This document shows positions 44,401-55,846 of a DNA stretch of 64,000 nucleotides, piece after piece. Position numbers and translations under genes: made by a program. Every line of letters starts with the position of its first letter. The first letter of the stretch is position 1. The stretch is from Pyrus communis (lineage: Eukaryota; Streptophyta; Magnoliopsida; Rosales; Rosaceae): the NCBI RefSeq assembly GCF_963583255.1, contig NC_084813.1:20578002-20642001 (forward strand), in the 5' to 3' direction. The notes below the pieces were generated by a model, which saw only the letters and a program-made list of their open reading frames with translations, did no database searches and had not been told where the DNA came from.

Positions 44401-45987
44401 CCATGTGGTTTTGTCCTGAATCCAGAAACAATAAGCTTTAAACATTAACCAACAATTGTTATCAAGGAAAATGTGATGAACTGATAACAAGTTGTGAGAT
44501 AGTCTAGGCACATAGAGAATTGAATTCAATTTTAATGGTTGCACAAGTGTTTGAATAATGGAGCTACCAATATGTGATATTTTCAAACCTTTACCATTGC
44601 CAGTTTGCACTCTCTCATTAGAAAGATAAAGAGATGCCAAAGGCAAGTTACTGAGAACTGTAGTCATATGATTTGTAGCCCCCGAGTCAATGAGCCAAAT
44701 TTGTGGTTGGCGATGAGGTGTGGTAGCTGAAGATGACTGAGAAGATACTGTATGCATAGCTTGGATATTGGATTGAGGAGAAAAAGTTGGTGCGGAATGA
44801 GCATAAGCATTGCTGGACATTTGAGGATAATGTGGACAACCAAAGTTGGGACATTTATCATTGAAAAAACAATATCAGGTAGTATGATTTGTCTTACCAC
44901 AAATTTGGCATCCCTGTCTTTCCAACTATTTTGAATGACAAAATGGAGCAGTGTGGCCAAGCTGATTACATAATTGATAAGGAACTTGCTGTGATGGAGA
45001 AGGTCCAAAAACCCCAGAGAATATAGGTGCTGAATGTGAACCATGATTGGGAAACTGTTGTCTAGGATTAGGATTAGGATACCTATATCCCTGATTATAT
45101 TTTCCTTTACCCTTATTGTTCTTGTTGAAAGATTGATACCCACCCCATAATTATGACCTGAAAAACCAGGATTAGCACCACCAAATTGATGTTGAAAATT
45201 TAGAACCACCAGAGTTATTAGCCATCATGGCAGACATAAATTGAGAATTCACATTGCTGTCAACAATCAATTCTTCAGTAAGAAGTTGCACCCTGAATTC
45301 TTTGAGAGAAATAACACTCTCACAACCCCTTATAACAATGCGAAAAGTACTGAACTTAGGAGGTTGAACATTTAGTGCTAAGATAACAATATCCTTATCT
45401 GCAAAAGTAACTCTAGCAGCAGAGAGGTAATCACGAGCTTCCTTAATTCTTTGTAGATATTGAGACACAAAATTAGCCCATTTCTGAATAGTTTGAAGAT
45501 TCGACTTGAGGTGAAAAATACTAGTCCAAGAGACAACAGAAAATTGTTCCTTTAACCGAGTCCAAAGATCACAGACACTTGTGCTTCTAATAGGACATGA
45601 AATTGCAACAGGTGACAAAGTTGCAGTAATCAACTGCATAAAGGCACGATCATGCATCTTCCAAACAATGTAATCTTCATTCTTAGATTGAGTAGAAGAA
45701 TTCTCAGCATCAGCACCAGAAGCATTGGAAGTAGCAGAACAAGTAATATAGCAAGATGGACAAGGAGTGGAGCCATCAACAAATCCCATGATACCTTGTC
45801 CCTCAAGTAACAAGTGCATTTGGAATTGCCAATTCAAGTAATTAGAATCATCAAGCTTAACATTCATAGACGTAGAAATTGTAGATATAAGACCAGTAAT
45901 AGGCGATTGTAGAATTTGTAATTGAGATGAAATAACCATATTTGCAGAATTGAGATGGAAAATTGATAGAAGAGATTTCACAAACAC
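41464..45987 (-). pseudogene. Copia element III gag-pol, multiple frameshifts and stops
   Basis: Pieces in - strand order: gag about 45987-45172 (LDDSNYLNWQFQMHLLLEGQGIMG-like, shown here only as LDDSNYLNW); protease/integrase about 44820-43225 (LIDSGATNHM, LWHSRLGHPS, integrase with GDLWGP, QIDGDGEY and VERKHRH); RT about 42926-42330 ([30 protein letters not shown]); RNase H about 42000-41464 (FSDADWAGNPNDRQST, then a stop, then WILELLEFM). At least five breaks separate the pieces, and the RT YVDD motif is corrupted. It cannot encode a working polyprotein. Confidence 0.9.
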
Positions 45988-46186
45988 CTAGTGTGCACAA
46001 TCTTGTAATTGCAGAAAGAAGAAGATCAAGAAATTCAGAAACCCTAGAAATCACAGAGGAAGAAAATACCAGAATTCGTCCAAGAACACAACAATGTACT
46101 GTCGTCAAGAAACAGAAAGAATCAAAGATCGAGAAGTTGAGCAGAAGCAGCCGAAGGATCGGAAAAAATAGCATGAGCAAGAATGG

Positions 46187-46198
46187 CGATTGATACCA
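46187..46198 (-). other. Primer binding site of copia element III
   Basis: On the - strand TGGTATCAATCG follows the LTR directly. It shares TGGTATCA with the tRNA-Met site and then diverges. Confidence 0.7.
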
Positions 46199-46421
46199 TG
46201 TTAATGTAGAGAAGGAGAGATCGAGAGAAAAGATAAGAATTTCAAGAACTAGAGAGAGAAAGGTTTTAGAAAGAGAAACTGCGGAATTGTTATATTGGTT
46301 TTCTTAACCTTCAAGCTATTACAATGATGTATTTATATATAGAACACTCTCTAACAAACTAACTAAGGCTTACAATCTTGGGACAAATGGCACAATCCTA
46401 GCCAATGTCTATATCCTTAGA
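46199..46421 (-). repeat. 5' LTR of copia element III
   Basis: 223 bp, diverged from 41177-41409. Its outer end is mutated (TCTAAGG in place of TGTAAGG on the - strand). Confidence 0.9.
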
Positions 46422-46426
46422 CTACC

Positions 46427-47249
46427 TCCCCCAACCAATTGAGCTAATGAAGGGCTACGTTTTTATCAACAACTTGTATTTAAGGTATCACTTAACTCTA
46501 TACATTTGGGATTATAAAACTGCTTTTTTTTTTTTCTACGTTGGTGCATTGCATTGAAATGCACCAGCATATAAGATGTATTAGCGTTTGAGCAGTCGGA
46601 TTGTAACTATCAAAATCCAATTTTTGAATGCAATGTTACATCTCGAACACTGATGCATTGTATAACTTTTTCTGTAATAAACAGCCTAAATCAAAAGCCG
46701 CGAATACCAACAAAGGCAAACAATCCACAATCATTCAACACAAATTACTTAAAAAAAAAAAAAATTCTTAAAATAAAACCATACTTTTAAAAACCTTTTT
46801 GAAAAAAGAAACCCTGAACGTTTGACCATAAAGAAAAGCAATATATGGCCAAAACCCTAATCTTGTGTACAGGGTTAGAGGTGGAAAAGGAGAAGGTTCA
46901 ATACAAGCAAAAACAAAAAATTAATAAGGTCTCAAGCGCTTAATTTGCCTTTAACATAGTTCAACGAAGTCAATACCCGAACCCCTAATCTCTATAGATT
47001 ATACAAAAAGATCATGTAGGGTGCGCTCTTGACTTCTCCCCTCCCGGGTATAAGCTGCCGAAATTCCTTACCACCAGCTGTGTCTCTCATTTCACCTCCC
47101 TTCCTCGTCCTCAAAATATTGCAACAAAATAAGGGCAAACGATTATTTGACTAATATTACACACCAAATATGTGACATGCAATTAACTTGTAACATGTGC
47201 CATGTATAATTAGATTACCTATATAAATTAACTAATTGAGTCATGAAGT
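46427..47249. other. 3' flank of the HDG2-like gene
   Basis: Includes the presumed 3'UTR of the - strand gene. From about 46676 to 47249 it is homologous to 28560-29053 beside the pseudogene. No separate gene seen. Confidence 0.5.
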
Positions 47250-50200
47250 TCACGCATTGTCGCATGACAAAGCAGCTTTGATCCTCTCAACAGTGCAAGC
47301 AATAAGATTGTTAACTGTTGCAACCGACCCGAGAGACAGCTTAGCAGTTGGGACTGAATCAACCAAGATCTGAAAAGCAACAGTGAGAAGGGAACCACCA
47401 CCAGAGCCAGAGTCTCCAATGCCGGCTCCATCCGGGAGTATAGCAAACCCAGAAGGAAGAAGGGCAACATAGTCAGGGTCACTCCCATTCAGCACCACAT
47501 TCATGGCAACAATGTCAACTGGTGCATAAATCACAAAGGAAGCTGTTGGGTCAGTGCAGCTCTCTTGCAGTATCAGCATGTTGCTCTGGCTTGAATTGGC
47601 ACTCTACAAATTAATTTTATGTTACTATGTCAATTGTTATGTGAAGAGCAAGAAATATACTTAATTAGGGAAAACAAAATTATTATAAAACATAAAGCTA
47701 CATTTACTCGTAGTAAAGACACGCAATTCCCAGTGTCGCGACCATTCGCAATGTGTGCCATCTCTTGAACAATTCCCCCATTGGAAAGAATATCCCACTG
47801 CAAGCATAAGTGACCATCACAATTACTCAATTAGAACAATTTAGGGCGGATAAATGTGTGCTTTCAGTTTAATTAGCTGATTGTTTGTAAAAACCAAACT
47901 TCCATCTTGGTTTTTTTTTTTTTTCCTTTCCTTTATTTTCGGCTGACGTTGACACAAAATAAGCCTAGGTTTTCTGTGGTATTTGTTTCTATATTAGGTG
48001 GGATGTGACAAATATGCTTTTGATCTTCCATTGAAATTACTTACTGTGCAAATGGTGTCTGTGTATGCTAGTCCGTATATGGTATGTTTTAGTAATGGTT
48101 CATGTACTAGTTCTGTTACATTTTTCTGAGACACATGCATGGTAATATTTATCTATAATTTGGAATATAATTCTCAGGCTTCTGCAAAATGTAGGTACGC
48201 ATTAATTTGGGTCCTGTATTAGATTTGGTAAATTTATTCCAAGAATCAGAGCACAACTAATTAAGTTTGAAGACTAGTTGAAGTGTCTGTACCTCGCTGC
48301 GAGAGTTCTCATCGCGGAGAAACTCAAAGACTCTTTTGGGAGGAACTGGAAGCCAAAAAGATGTGGCGGCACTGAGCACAATACCTGGAGGCCTTCCGGG
48401 ATCATCCACACTTTTTCGGGTCATCACCCGGACATCATCGGCACCGGTTCCAGACAGTGTGGTCCATGTGTGAGTGGTTGATGCACTCACTCCAGAACAG
48501 AAGCTAATCACCATTCTTTCAGCCAATTTTAGCATGCTTCTTCTCCCTTCTTGATTTGTAATCACTAATTAACCATGAACGTAACAAATAGAAACAATTA
48601 GGGTTAATGAATTTATATCGAAAATAATTAGGCTTAAATTAACATGTGGGCATTAACAGATTATGCCATTTTCGAGACGCGTAATCTTTTAACGGACTAT
48701 TTTGTTAGTGAATACTAAAACGTAGCAGAATAGCCCCATGCAAAATTAGTGCCTTATACCATTCCCCGAAAATATTACAAAAGAAAAATGAAATAGCAAA
48801 CTAAATTGTTATTACCTCCAATATCACCAGTAGGGATGTTTGATGCCATTGCACTAGCTAGACGTTCGCATTGGCGGTCCAATGTGGCAACCCATCGTTT
48901 CGCGCCAAATGCATGGCCGGAGCTAACCAGCTGCTTATAGAGGTTGTGAACACCTCTTTCATCCACTTCAGCATGCTCAACCCATGTAACCTAATGCACC
49001 AAAATTTTATCAATTGATGAAATATATTTACTTTAAAAATTCGGCCATAATTAAATGTCACATGAAAGTGAAACACGCATTATATAGTGTTTAATTGTAT
49101 ACCTTTGAATATCCATTTGGCATTTCTTGAATTAGGCATCCCGAGGGCCTTCTTTGACAAGATCTAGGCGCAGGATTGGGGCGCAAGTCGTCCAATGAAA
49201 CATCAACCACAGCCCAGGTGCCATCGGCATGCTGTTTGCAGTACCTCACATAATAACTCTCACGAGTTGGAACAAGTGGTGAAGGAACTTGGAATTCTGC
49301 CGTCATCTACCAATTAATCACAAACAGTATTTTAATGCAAGAATATATGTGGCACGAAATCTAAACAATTCATGATAAAACAAGGAGAGCTAAAATTGAA
49401 TTTTGAGGGGAAAATTTACATACCACTTGCAAGGCTCCATTGTAATTTCCAGCCACGCCAGATGATAGAACTTCAAGGGTCAGAGCTCTTGACACAATCC
49501 CAGAAAACACAGTCGACCATTGATTCTACACGTTATAAATCACAAGTAATAGTTAGGGTTCATGTGATTCCTTAATTCAAAGACGTTATTATTAATATTT
49601 TTTAATAGAACAATATGATGACATTAATGAAGACACGTATGTAAATGTGTAATGGAGTTGTTAAGCTTACCACATCCATAAGAATCTCAACAAGGTTAAT
49701 GTGGTTCATGATAACAACTGCACTCTCACGTGAAGCTTCAGTTTTGAAGCCATTTTGTTTTGGCCCGATTCCACGAGGGAATGTTCTGATGTACTCATCT
49801 TCATTGAGTACGGTGGTGGTGCCATCAAAGCTTGTCATCCACAAGGGTTCACCCATTTGGGCCATTCTGAAGAGTTCCTCCATAGCTGCAACAGCAAGCT
49901 CAATTATCATTGGCTTGTCTGCCTCACTTGGTGCACTGATTGACCTGAGAAGGTCTCCAGCACCATACATCTCACCGCCCATGCCTGGCTGACCACCAAA
50001 GCTCCCAACCCCAAGATCAAGTTGACCACGGGAAGGAACAGGAGAAGACATGAGAGGGTAGGTTCCTAATGGTTTGCCAACGTACTTCGCAGCTATCGCT
50101 GATATACTATCAATCTGAACAATAAAGGAAATAAGTTATCAATCAGACGACATATCATTTGCCACGAATCTGAAACATATATGTAACATTCTGCGCATCT

Positions 50201-51767
50201 GCCAATAGAATGTCATCCTAATTTGTTATACTAAAATAGGTAAAATATCCACCAAGTAATAAATGTGTTTGATATTTTCTTGATCTTTAATTTTCTCTAC
50301 CTCTTCTCGTAATCGAGCATTTTCAAGTCTCAGATGGTGTTCGTCGAAAGACATCTCCCCTAGAGCTGTTGGGCCGCCACAATTGGGGCATGAGGCATTG
50401 CCTAGCGCTTCTCTGTACCTCATGTTATCAGCACGGAGCTTTTCGTTTTCGTTCCGAAGTTGTGTGTTCTCATGCCGCTCATGCTGAGTCTGTAATATAG
50501 CATTAGCAGCAAACAAAAACAGTCAATTAGTAGCTTCAACAAAGGAAAATTTAAAAAAGACAAAGTTTAAGTATTCCAAAGCCCTTATTAAAGATATTTC
50601 ATGCACAAATATATACCTTCATTTGGGTGCGCTTGTTTTGAAACCAAAATTTGACTTGTAATGGTTCCAAACCTAATTCCCGGCTCAGTTCCTTCCTCTG
50701 CTTGTCATCTGGGTGGGGACATTCCTTGAAAAAACTAAATAAAACAACCAAAAAAAGACTAATTCAAAGGTGAACTAAAAGATTTCGAACAACTGCTTAA
50801 CATAAGCTTGTTTAGGAGGTTTGAGACTAGTTGATAAATATTACTTACGCTTCCATTTCTTGGATCTGATGCTGAGTGTGGCGGTGATAACGCTTCTTTT
50901 TGGGTCGGGGGTTTTCTTGATCATCACCGGAACCGCCCTCAGGGTTGTCGCTGCCGGATTTGTTAGCACTGTCGAAGTCATCATCTCGGAACCGAGGAAT
51001 GTCGCTTTCAGAGGTGTTTGGAGCCATGTCTAGCGGGTGCAGATTACCGGCGTCCATCATATTTGGCTGCAACATATCCAGAGATCTTTAAGATATTGAT
51101 TTTTGTCCCAAGGGCTTAGCAAGCTTATGGTTTTTCAATCTAATAACAACAAAATGGAAAAATGTATCCACTCAACAGGAAATAAAAAAAAACCCAATAC
51201 GCATATCCTATATAGTAGTTTCTTAGCCCTGTGTATTAGGTCAATACTAAAATATTCTTTGAAATAATGAACAAGAAAACGCGTTGAACTTAGATCTCTG
51301 TGCCCGTGTTTGTAGTGGAAACCATTCCAACTTTTTTCTAATACCGAGACGGATTTTGCCACAAAAGAATTTTTTGAACTATCTGAGTAGTCAAACCCAT
51401 CTTACGTTATAAAATTAATTAAATAAAATGTTAAAATACCGAAACGAAGATGGATAAGGAAATAAACTAGGAAATTGGATCTTGACGTACTGATTGATAA
51501 AATCCACTTGTTAATTTTTCTCTTGGTTCAAAAATAACTTATTTTAGATAAATAGCCGAATCATTGGAAAAAATTAGATCTAATTTGCCTGAAAAAGCAA
51601 AGGCGTAGATTTGTAAATCAGTATACCAATTACACAAAAAACTCAAATTTAAGCACACTGACCTGACCAAGTGTGAGTCCTGAAGTTGATGCAAACCCAG
51701 TAATGTTCCCATTGCTTCCCATCATGGAAGGCATGTTTCTCGTAGGAATCATAAGCCCGGCTGGCAT
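47250..51767 (-). CDS. HDG2: HD-ZIP IV homeodomain-START transcription factor, HDG2-like
   Basis: Eleven coding exons (- strand): 51767-51663, 51066-50849, 50734-50617, 50489-50301, 50114-49671, 49525-49424, 49306-49103, 48990-48816, 48564-48293, 47797-47702, 47603-47250. All have GT/AG borders, all phases agree and there is no stop: 758 aa. The N-terminus [16 protein letters not shown] and LTLGQPNMMD are typical of the HDG2 group. Homeodomain is at about 91-150 ([24 protein letters not shown]); zipper-loop-zipper at about 148-215 with the CPNCGG CxxC loop at 181-184; START from about 276 ([17 protein letters not shown]) to about 500; then the HD-START-associated C-terminus ([12 protein letters not shown], ending SCDNA). 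In Arabidopsis, HDG2 acts in the shoot epidermis and promotes stomatal lineage fate, binding L1-box DNA in the nucleus. Confidence 0.96.
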
Positions 51768-52705
51768 ACTTCAAGGCCAAAAATACTCAAAAACAACCTG
51801 AATTTTTAATTTGTGCGGATTAGTTTCTTAGTTTAGGGGGTTTGAGGTTGATTTGGATTTTTGAGTTTGCTCTAGACAGAGGGATAAATGTGAAAATGTT
51901 CAGGTGAAAAAATAAAGAGACAGAGAGAAGACAAAATGAGGTTTTGTCACACGGTTCAATTTTGCACTTGGTGATGAAATGGAGAGTGTGAGTATATGAA
52001 GAGATTAAAGGGGTTGACGATTTCAATACGGCTTGAGTCTTCAAAAAAAAAAAAAAATCGATCGATCGCTCTAAACCAAACACATAACGCACACGAATAT
52101 CTCGGGAGTAATCCAAACTGTAACAACCCAAGTTTCTCCTTATATTTTCTGGTCTTGCCCTAGCTGCACAAAAAGCCAAATTAATGTTAGAAAAACTCAA
52201 AAAACAAAAATTGTAAAAAGCGTTACAAATACTGAGAAGACAGAAGCCTTCGGACAAAAATTGAAAAAGAAAATGAGAAGTTTAGGGCATGCGAAAATCT
52301 AGGTTGGAAGAATATGTACCTATAGATGTATGATGTTGTGTATCTGCACCTGATCAAAACCCCTAGAGAGCGAGGCGCTGTAGATCTGGTTTTGGGCTTA
52401 ACCTGGTGCCAGGAAATTAACCACTTCTGGGTGCCCCAAAAGTGGTTTTCCGGCGTCAGGATTTTGGTGTGTAAGATTTTATATGTAAGATTTTATATAT
52501 ATTGTCAACTCTGGAGTAGTAAAAGGTTTTGGAAGTTGGAGAAGGTAAAGAAAAAGAAGGAGAAGATGAGGAAGAAGAAAGGGAAGTGGTTTTAGGAAAT
52601 AGAAAAAGGCAAGGAAGGAGATAGGGGGGCAGAGGGAGTAATTGCAGAGCGTATTGAGAGGGTGCAATTGCATTTAATGGTGGGAGAGAAAGGTGTAATT
52701 GCCAT
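51768..52705 (-). other. 5'UTR of the HDG2-like gene with a probable leader intron
   Basis: A likely 5'UTR intron runs from a donor at 52349 (TCAG|GTGCAG) to an acceptor at 51798 (AATTCAG|GTTG), leaving a 30-base leader before ATG 51767. The first leader exon (about 52705-52350) is very pyrimidine-rich on the - strand. Leader introns are common in HD-ZIP IV genes; the exact ends are inferred. Confidence 0.55.
52669..52676 (-). promoter_or_regulatory. L1 box (TAAATGCA)
   Basis: An exact match to the TAAATGYA element bound by HD-ZIP IV proteins. It lies about 60 bp downstream of the TATA box, i.e. in or near the start of the leader. It could support auto- or cross-regulation in the epidermal layer. 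An 8-mer can occur by chance, but position and context favour it. Confidence 0.5.
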
Positions 52706-52735
52706 GCGTGAGAGAATGAGAGAGAGAGAGGGAGA

Positions 52736-52744
52736 CATATATAG
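52736..52744 (-). promoter_or_regulatory. TATA box of the HDG2-like gene
   Basis: CTATATATG on the - strand, about 970 bp upstream of the ATG. It is followed by CT-rich leader-like DNA, so transcription would start near 52705. Confidence 0.5.
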
Positions 52745-52759
52745 GGAGAGAGCTTAATT

Positions 52760-53680
52760 TTCTGCTAGGAAGTGTATGTATGCAATGGATGACGGCTACC
52801 AAACTCTATTTTTTTTTCTCTCCCAATCTATTTGCTACTGCCTAGTATTTGAATTTTTACCACCCAATAATCCTATACAAATTTATATCCGAATCTTTTC
52901 CAACAGTGCTTACTTTCCCTATGAAGAGAATCATAATCCCTATGAACAAGAGAAGACACTTTCTAACTAGATTATCGACAAATTGTTGGTGATCTTGGTT
53001 ATTGGTGTATGGTGTTTGCATGTTGGGAATAATTCCATAGTTCTTGATTTCTCGTGTACTGATACATAAAAAGTAAAGATGTATGAGCACATTTGATTAT
53101 GAAATAGTACTGAGTAGATATGTGATTGTTAACATCAGTGTGGGCGTTCGGAAGTTCGGATAGGCAACTGTCAGTAACGTAATTTTCAGTCAGACATATA
53201 CGCTTGAGTGACCGACCTATATAGAAAAAATCCATTGAGCTATTATACTTGGATTGGAGTGATGTAGTCATGAAAACAAAATTTACTATTAAAATTATTA
53301 TTAATTAAGAGGTTTACCCGCGTGATTGAATGATCATCCTTAAGATGCGCAATACAAGGAAGTTGTGAAGTATGTGGTGTTTTGATGTGGAGATATAACC
53401 TTAAAAGACTGCAACCATAATAGACTAGAAGCCAAATCGCTAAAAAGTAAGACCACATTATTTGCAAAGTGGGAAAACATTATAAACAAGTTATCTAAAC
53501 TAATCCTATAAGGAAACTCAAATACATAGGATTATGACGCACTGGCAAGACCACCAGCAACTTCATCGCATCTAGAGAGATCTATAGTGACCACGAGCTA
53601 AGCAAGGCGGAGCCGCCATATATATGGCTACGTAAGGAAGCTCACCCATCGAAACCAATTGTATGTGATAGATCTGACCC
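52760..53680. other. Upstream region of the HDG2-like gene
   Basis: Presumed distal promoter, AT-rich. Short frames on both strands show no domain. No repeat identified. Confidence 0.35.
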
Positions 53681-53689
53681 ACCAATAAC

Positions 53690-54440
53690 CACAAATCCGG
53701 CCCAAAAACCCACCTAATATTCAACATTCAGATAAAACCTAAATTTCAAACAGATTGTCATGTAGACAAATATGTAACATATTCACTATTTATTGCCACA
53801 AAACCTAATTATGTCAATATGTTATTACTCATCCTAATTATGATGACAATTAAACCTATATGAAAATTTTACCTTCTTATATCATAAATGTTAGTAACAT
53901 ATATGAATTAATTTACCCACATTCAAAAAATAATAGGCATCTATCGTATGAAAAAGAATTCTTTTGTACAATCAAGTATTTTGAATCAAATAATATTGTT
54001 TGAAAAAAAACAAATAATTAATCTTTTATGTGAGTAAATTATCTTGCATGGATTATTCACTTTTTATATTATTATATATGCGTGCAAATAACATTTTACC
54101 TATATTTATATGTAAAATTAGGTAAAATGTTATTTTGAATCAAATAACATTTCTTTATTTTATAGATATATAATTTTGTATGTATTATTACATATATTAG
54201 GTACATTTTATTGTTATTATATATGTGTGTCTAAGATAATTTACCTATATTTATATGTAAAATATAGGTAAATTAGTTTTGAATCAAATATCATTCTTTT
54301 ATTTTGTAGGTAAATTAATTTGCATGTATTATTACATATATTCAGGATATTTTATTGTTATTATATGTGGTGTGTAAAATGATTTACCTATACTAATACG
54401 TAAACTATAGGTAAATTAATTTTGAATCAAATACATTTTT
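53690..54440. repeat. AT-rich dispersed repeat family, copy C with internal subrepeats
   Basis: It contains three to four degenerate units of the pattern ATTTACCTATATTTATATGTAAAAT..AGGTAAATTAATTTTGAATCAAATA..ATTACATATATT..GGTACATTTTATTGTTATTATATATG (given here in pieces), at about 54090-54440. The same pattern occurs at 63290-63560. No coding capacity; the class is unknown. Confidence 0.55.
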
Positions 54441-54555
54441 TGCATGTATGATTACATAGACTATCCGCATTGTATTGTTAGTGTGTGTGTGTGTATCATA
54501 TGGAGTAGTACTAAGCCCACCCCATTGTCTTATCTTCCCACCCACTATAAAAAGG

Positions 54556-55609
54556 TAAAGGGTTGTTTAGATATAGGCCCATACAACTCATATATCTCGG
54601 ATAAAAACCCATCTATGAATCAACATCCAATAAAAACCCAAAATTGAAATAAATTGCAACATAAGAAAACAAGTAACCTATTAATATAAGTTATTTACAA
54701 TTTATGCCACAACTTTCTATAACTGTTCTCATACAACCATATTAGCCAACCATTATGGCTAACGTTTTTAACAATTTCTTTTACCAGTCTAATAATGGAT
54801 TAATATAAATGCATTACAATATCTCTTAACTATATTATTTTGCGAACACATAAACATACATATGATAGTAAAACATAAAATAGAAGATATATTTTTTGAA
54901 AAGTTAAATTGTAGGTAAATTATATTCATACAAAAACAAAATTGTAGATACACTATTGTTGTTAAAAAAGGTAAATCTTTTATGTAGTATTGTAGATACA
55001 TTATTGTCACAGTAGGTAAATTAGTTTCATATAAAATCAAAAAGTAGGTAAATTATATTCATACAAAAATAACATTGTGGATACATTATTGTTAAATAAG
55101 AACAAGTAAATTTTTATCCTAAAATTTGAACAATAGGTACATTATTTTATTGATAAATATTTTAAAAGATAGACTATTTCACTAAAAAAATATATATATA
55201 TTTAAATTGAAAAATGTTGTTAAGATTAAGAAAACTTGCCAAATTAAGTCCTATATCAAATTAGAAGCAAATTTTATGGAGTGAGAGAAACATGAATCAA
55301 CCAAATTAATTACAAAATGTGGAAATCTTGAATTCTCATATAACATGCAATGCATTTAGAATATTAGTACCTTTTTTATTTTTTTTATTTTTGTAAAATC
55401 ATTAATCCTCCTTAAAATCTACATATGTTTAATTATGCACATTAAACATGCAAAAAGGGGTATTATAGGCATTCGAAAAAATTAAAATGTGTAAAGTCAA
55501 ACATAATTAATGAATTTGCTTATGTGGAGTCTAATCATTAATTAGGTTTTATTCGAGTAAAAAATTTATGTCGGGTTTTATATGAAAGAAAATGAGTTTG
55601 AAGGGTTAA
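54556..55609. repeat. AT-rich dispersed repeat family, copy B
   Basis: It begins near GTTTAGATATAGGCCCATAC (54563-54582) and ends near GGGTTTTATATGAAAGAAAA (about 55572-55609). The start matches the flanks of the Cassandra LTR at 62530-62960. The end matches 56720-56870 (..GGTTTTATATGAATGAAATT). The boundaries are approximate. It may be a non-autonomous DNA transposon or Helitron; neither is shown. Confidence 0.5.
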
Positions 55610-55667
55610 AGTCATATTTTCAGAAAGGTAAATAATAACATCACTCTTTCCCCCACCATTATTCCAA

Positions 55668-55837
55668 GGGTGATGCTAGGAAGACTAAATTTGTAAACAA
55701 AATTTACAAACTAAATGATATGCCACCAATAGGAATGAGTACGTTTATCAACGTGCAAGTAATAATCCAATCACCAACTTATATGTCATTTAGTTTACAC
55801 AATATTGTCTACAAATTTAGTCTTCCTAGCATTACTC
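55668..55837. mobile_element. Mutator-like MITE with 9-bp TSD
   Basis: 170 bp, flanked by perfect TTATTCCAA duplications (55659-55667 and 55838-55846). The terminal inverted repeats start GGGTGATGCTAGGAAGACTA and GAGTAATGCTAGGAAGACTA and run about 50 bp. The 9-bp duplication points to Mutator-type transposase. Confidence 0.85.
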
Positions 55838-55846
55838 TTATTCCAA

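Larger units (their letters stand above)
41177..46421 (-). mobile_element. Ty1/copia LTR retrotransposon III, old and decayed, TSD CTACC
   Basis: It is flanked by CTACC (41172-41176 and 46422-46426). LTRs are 41177-41409 (233 bp) and 46199-46421 (223 bp). They differ by many substitutions and indels (roughly a tenth of positions by eye). The right LTR has lost its canonical end (CTTAGA in place of CTTACA). A polypurine tract (41410-41421) and a primer site are recognisable on the - strand. It lies between the HDG2-like pseudogene and the intact HDG2-like gene, so it inserted after, or spans, their tandem duplication junction. Confidence 0.92.

Noticed and set aside
52326..52673. 89-aa + strand frame and 64-aa - strand frame near the HDG2-like promoter
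   Set aside because: Low-complexity K/E-rich or L/F-rich translations of the pyrimidine-rich 5' leader.
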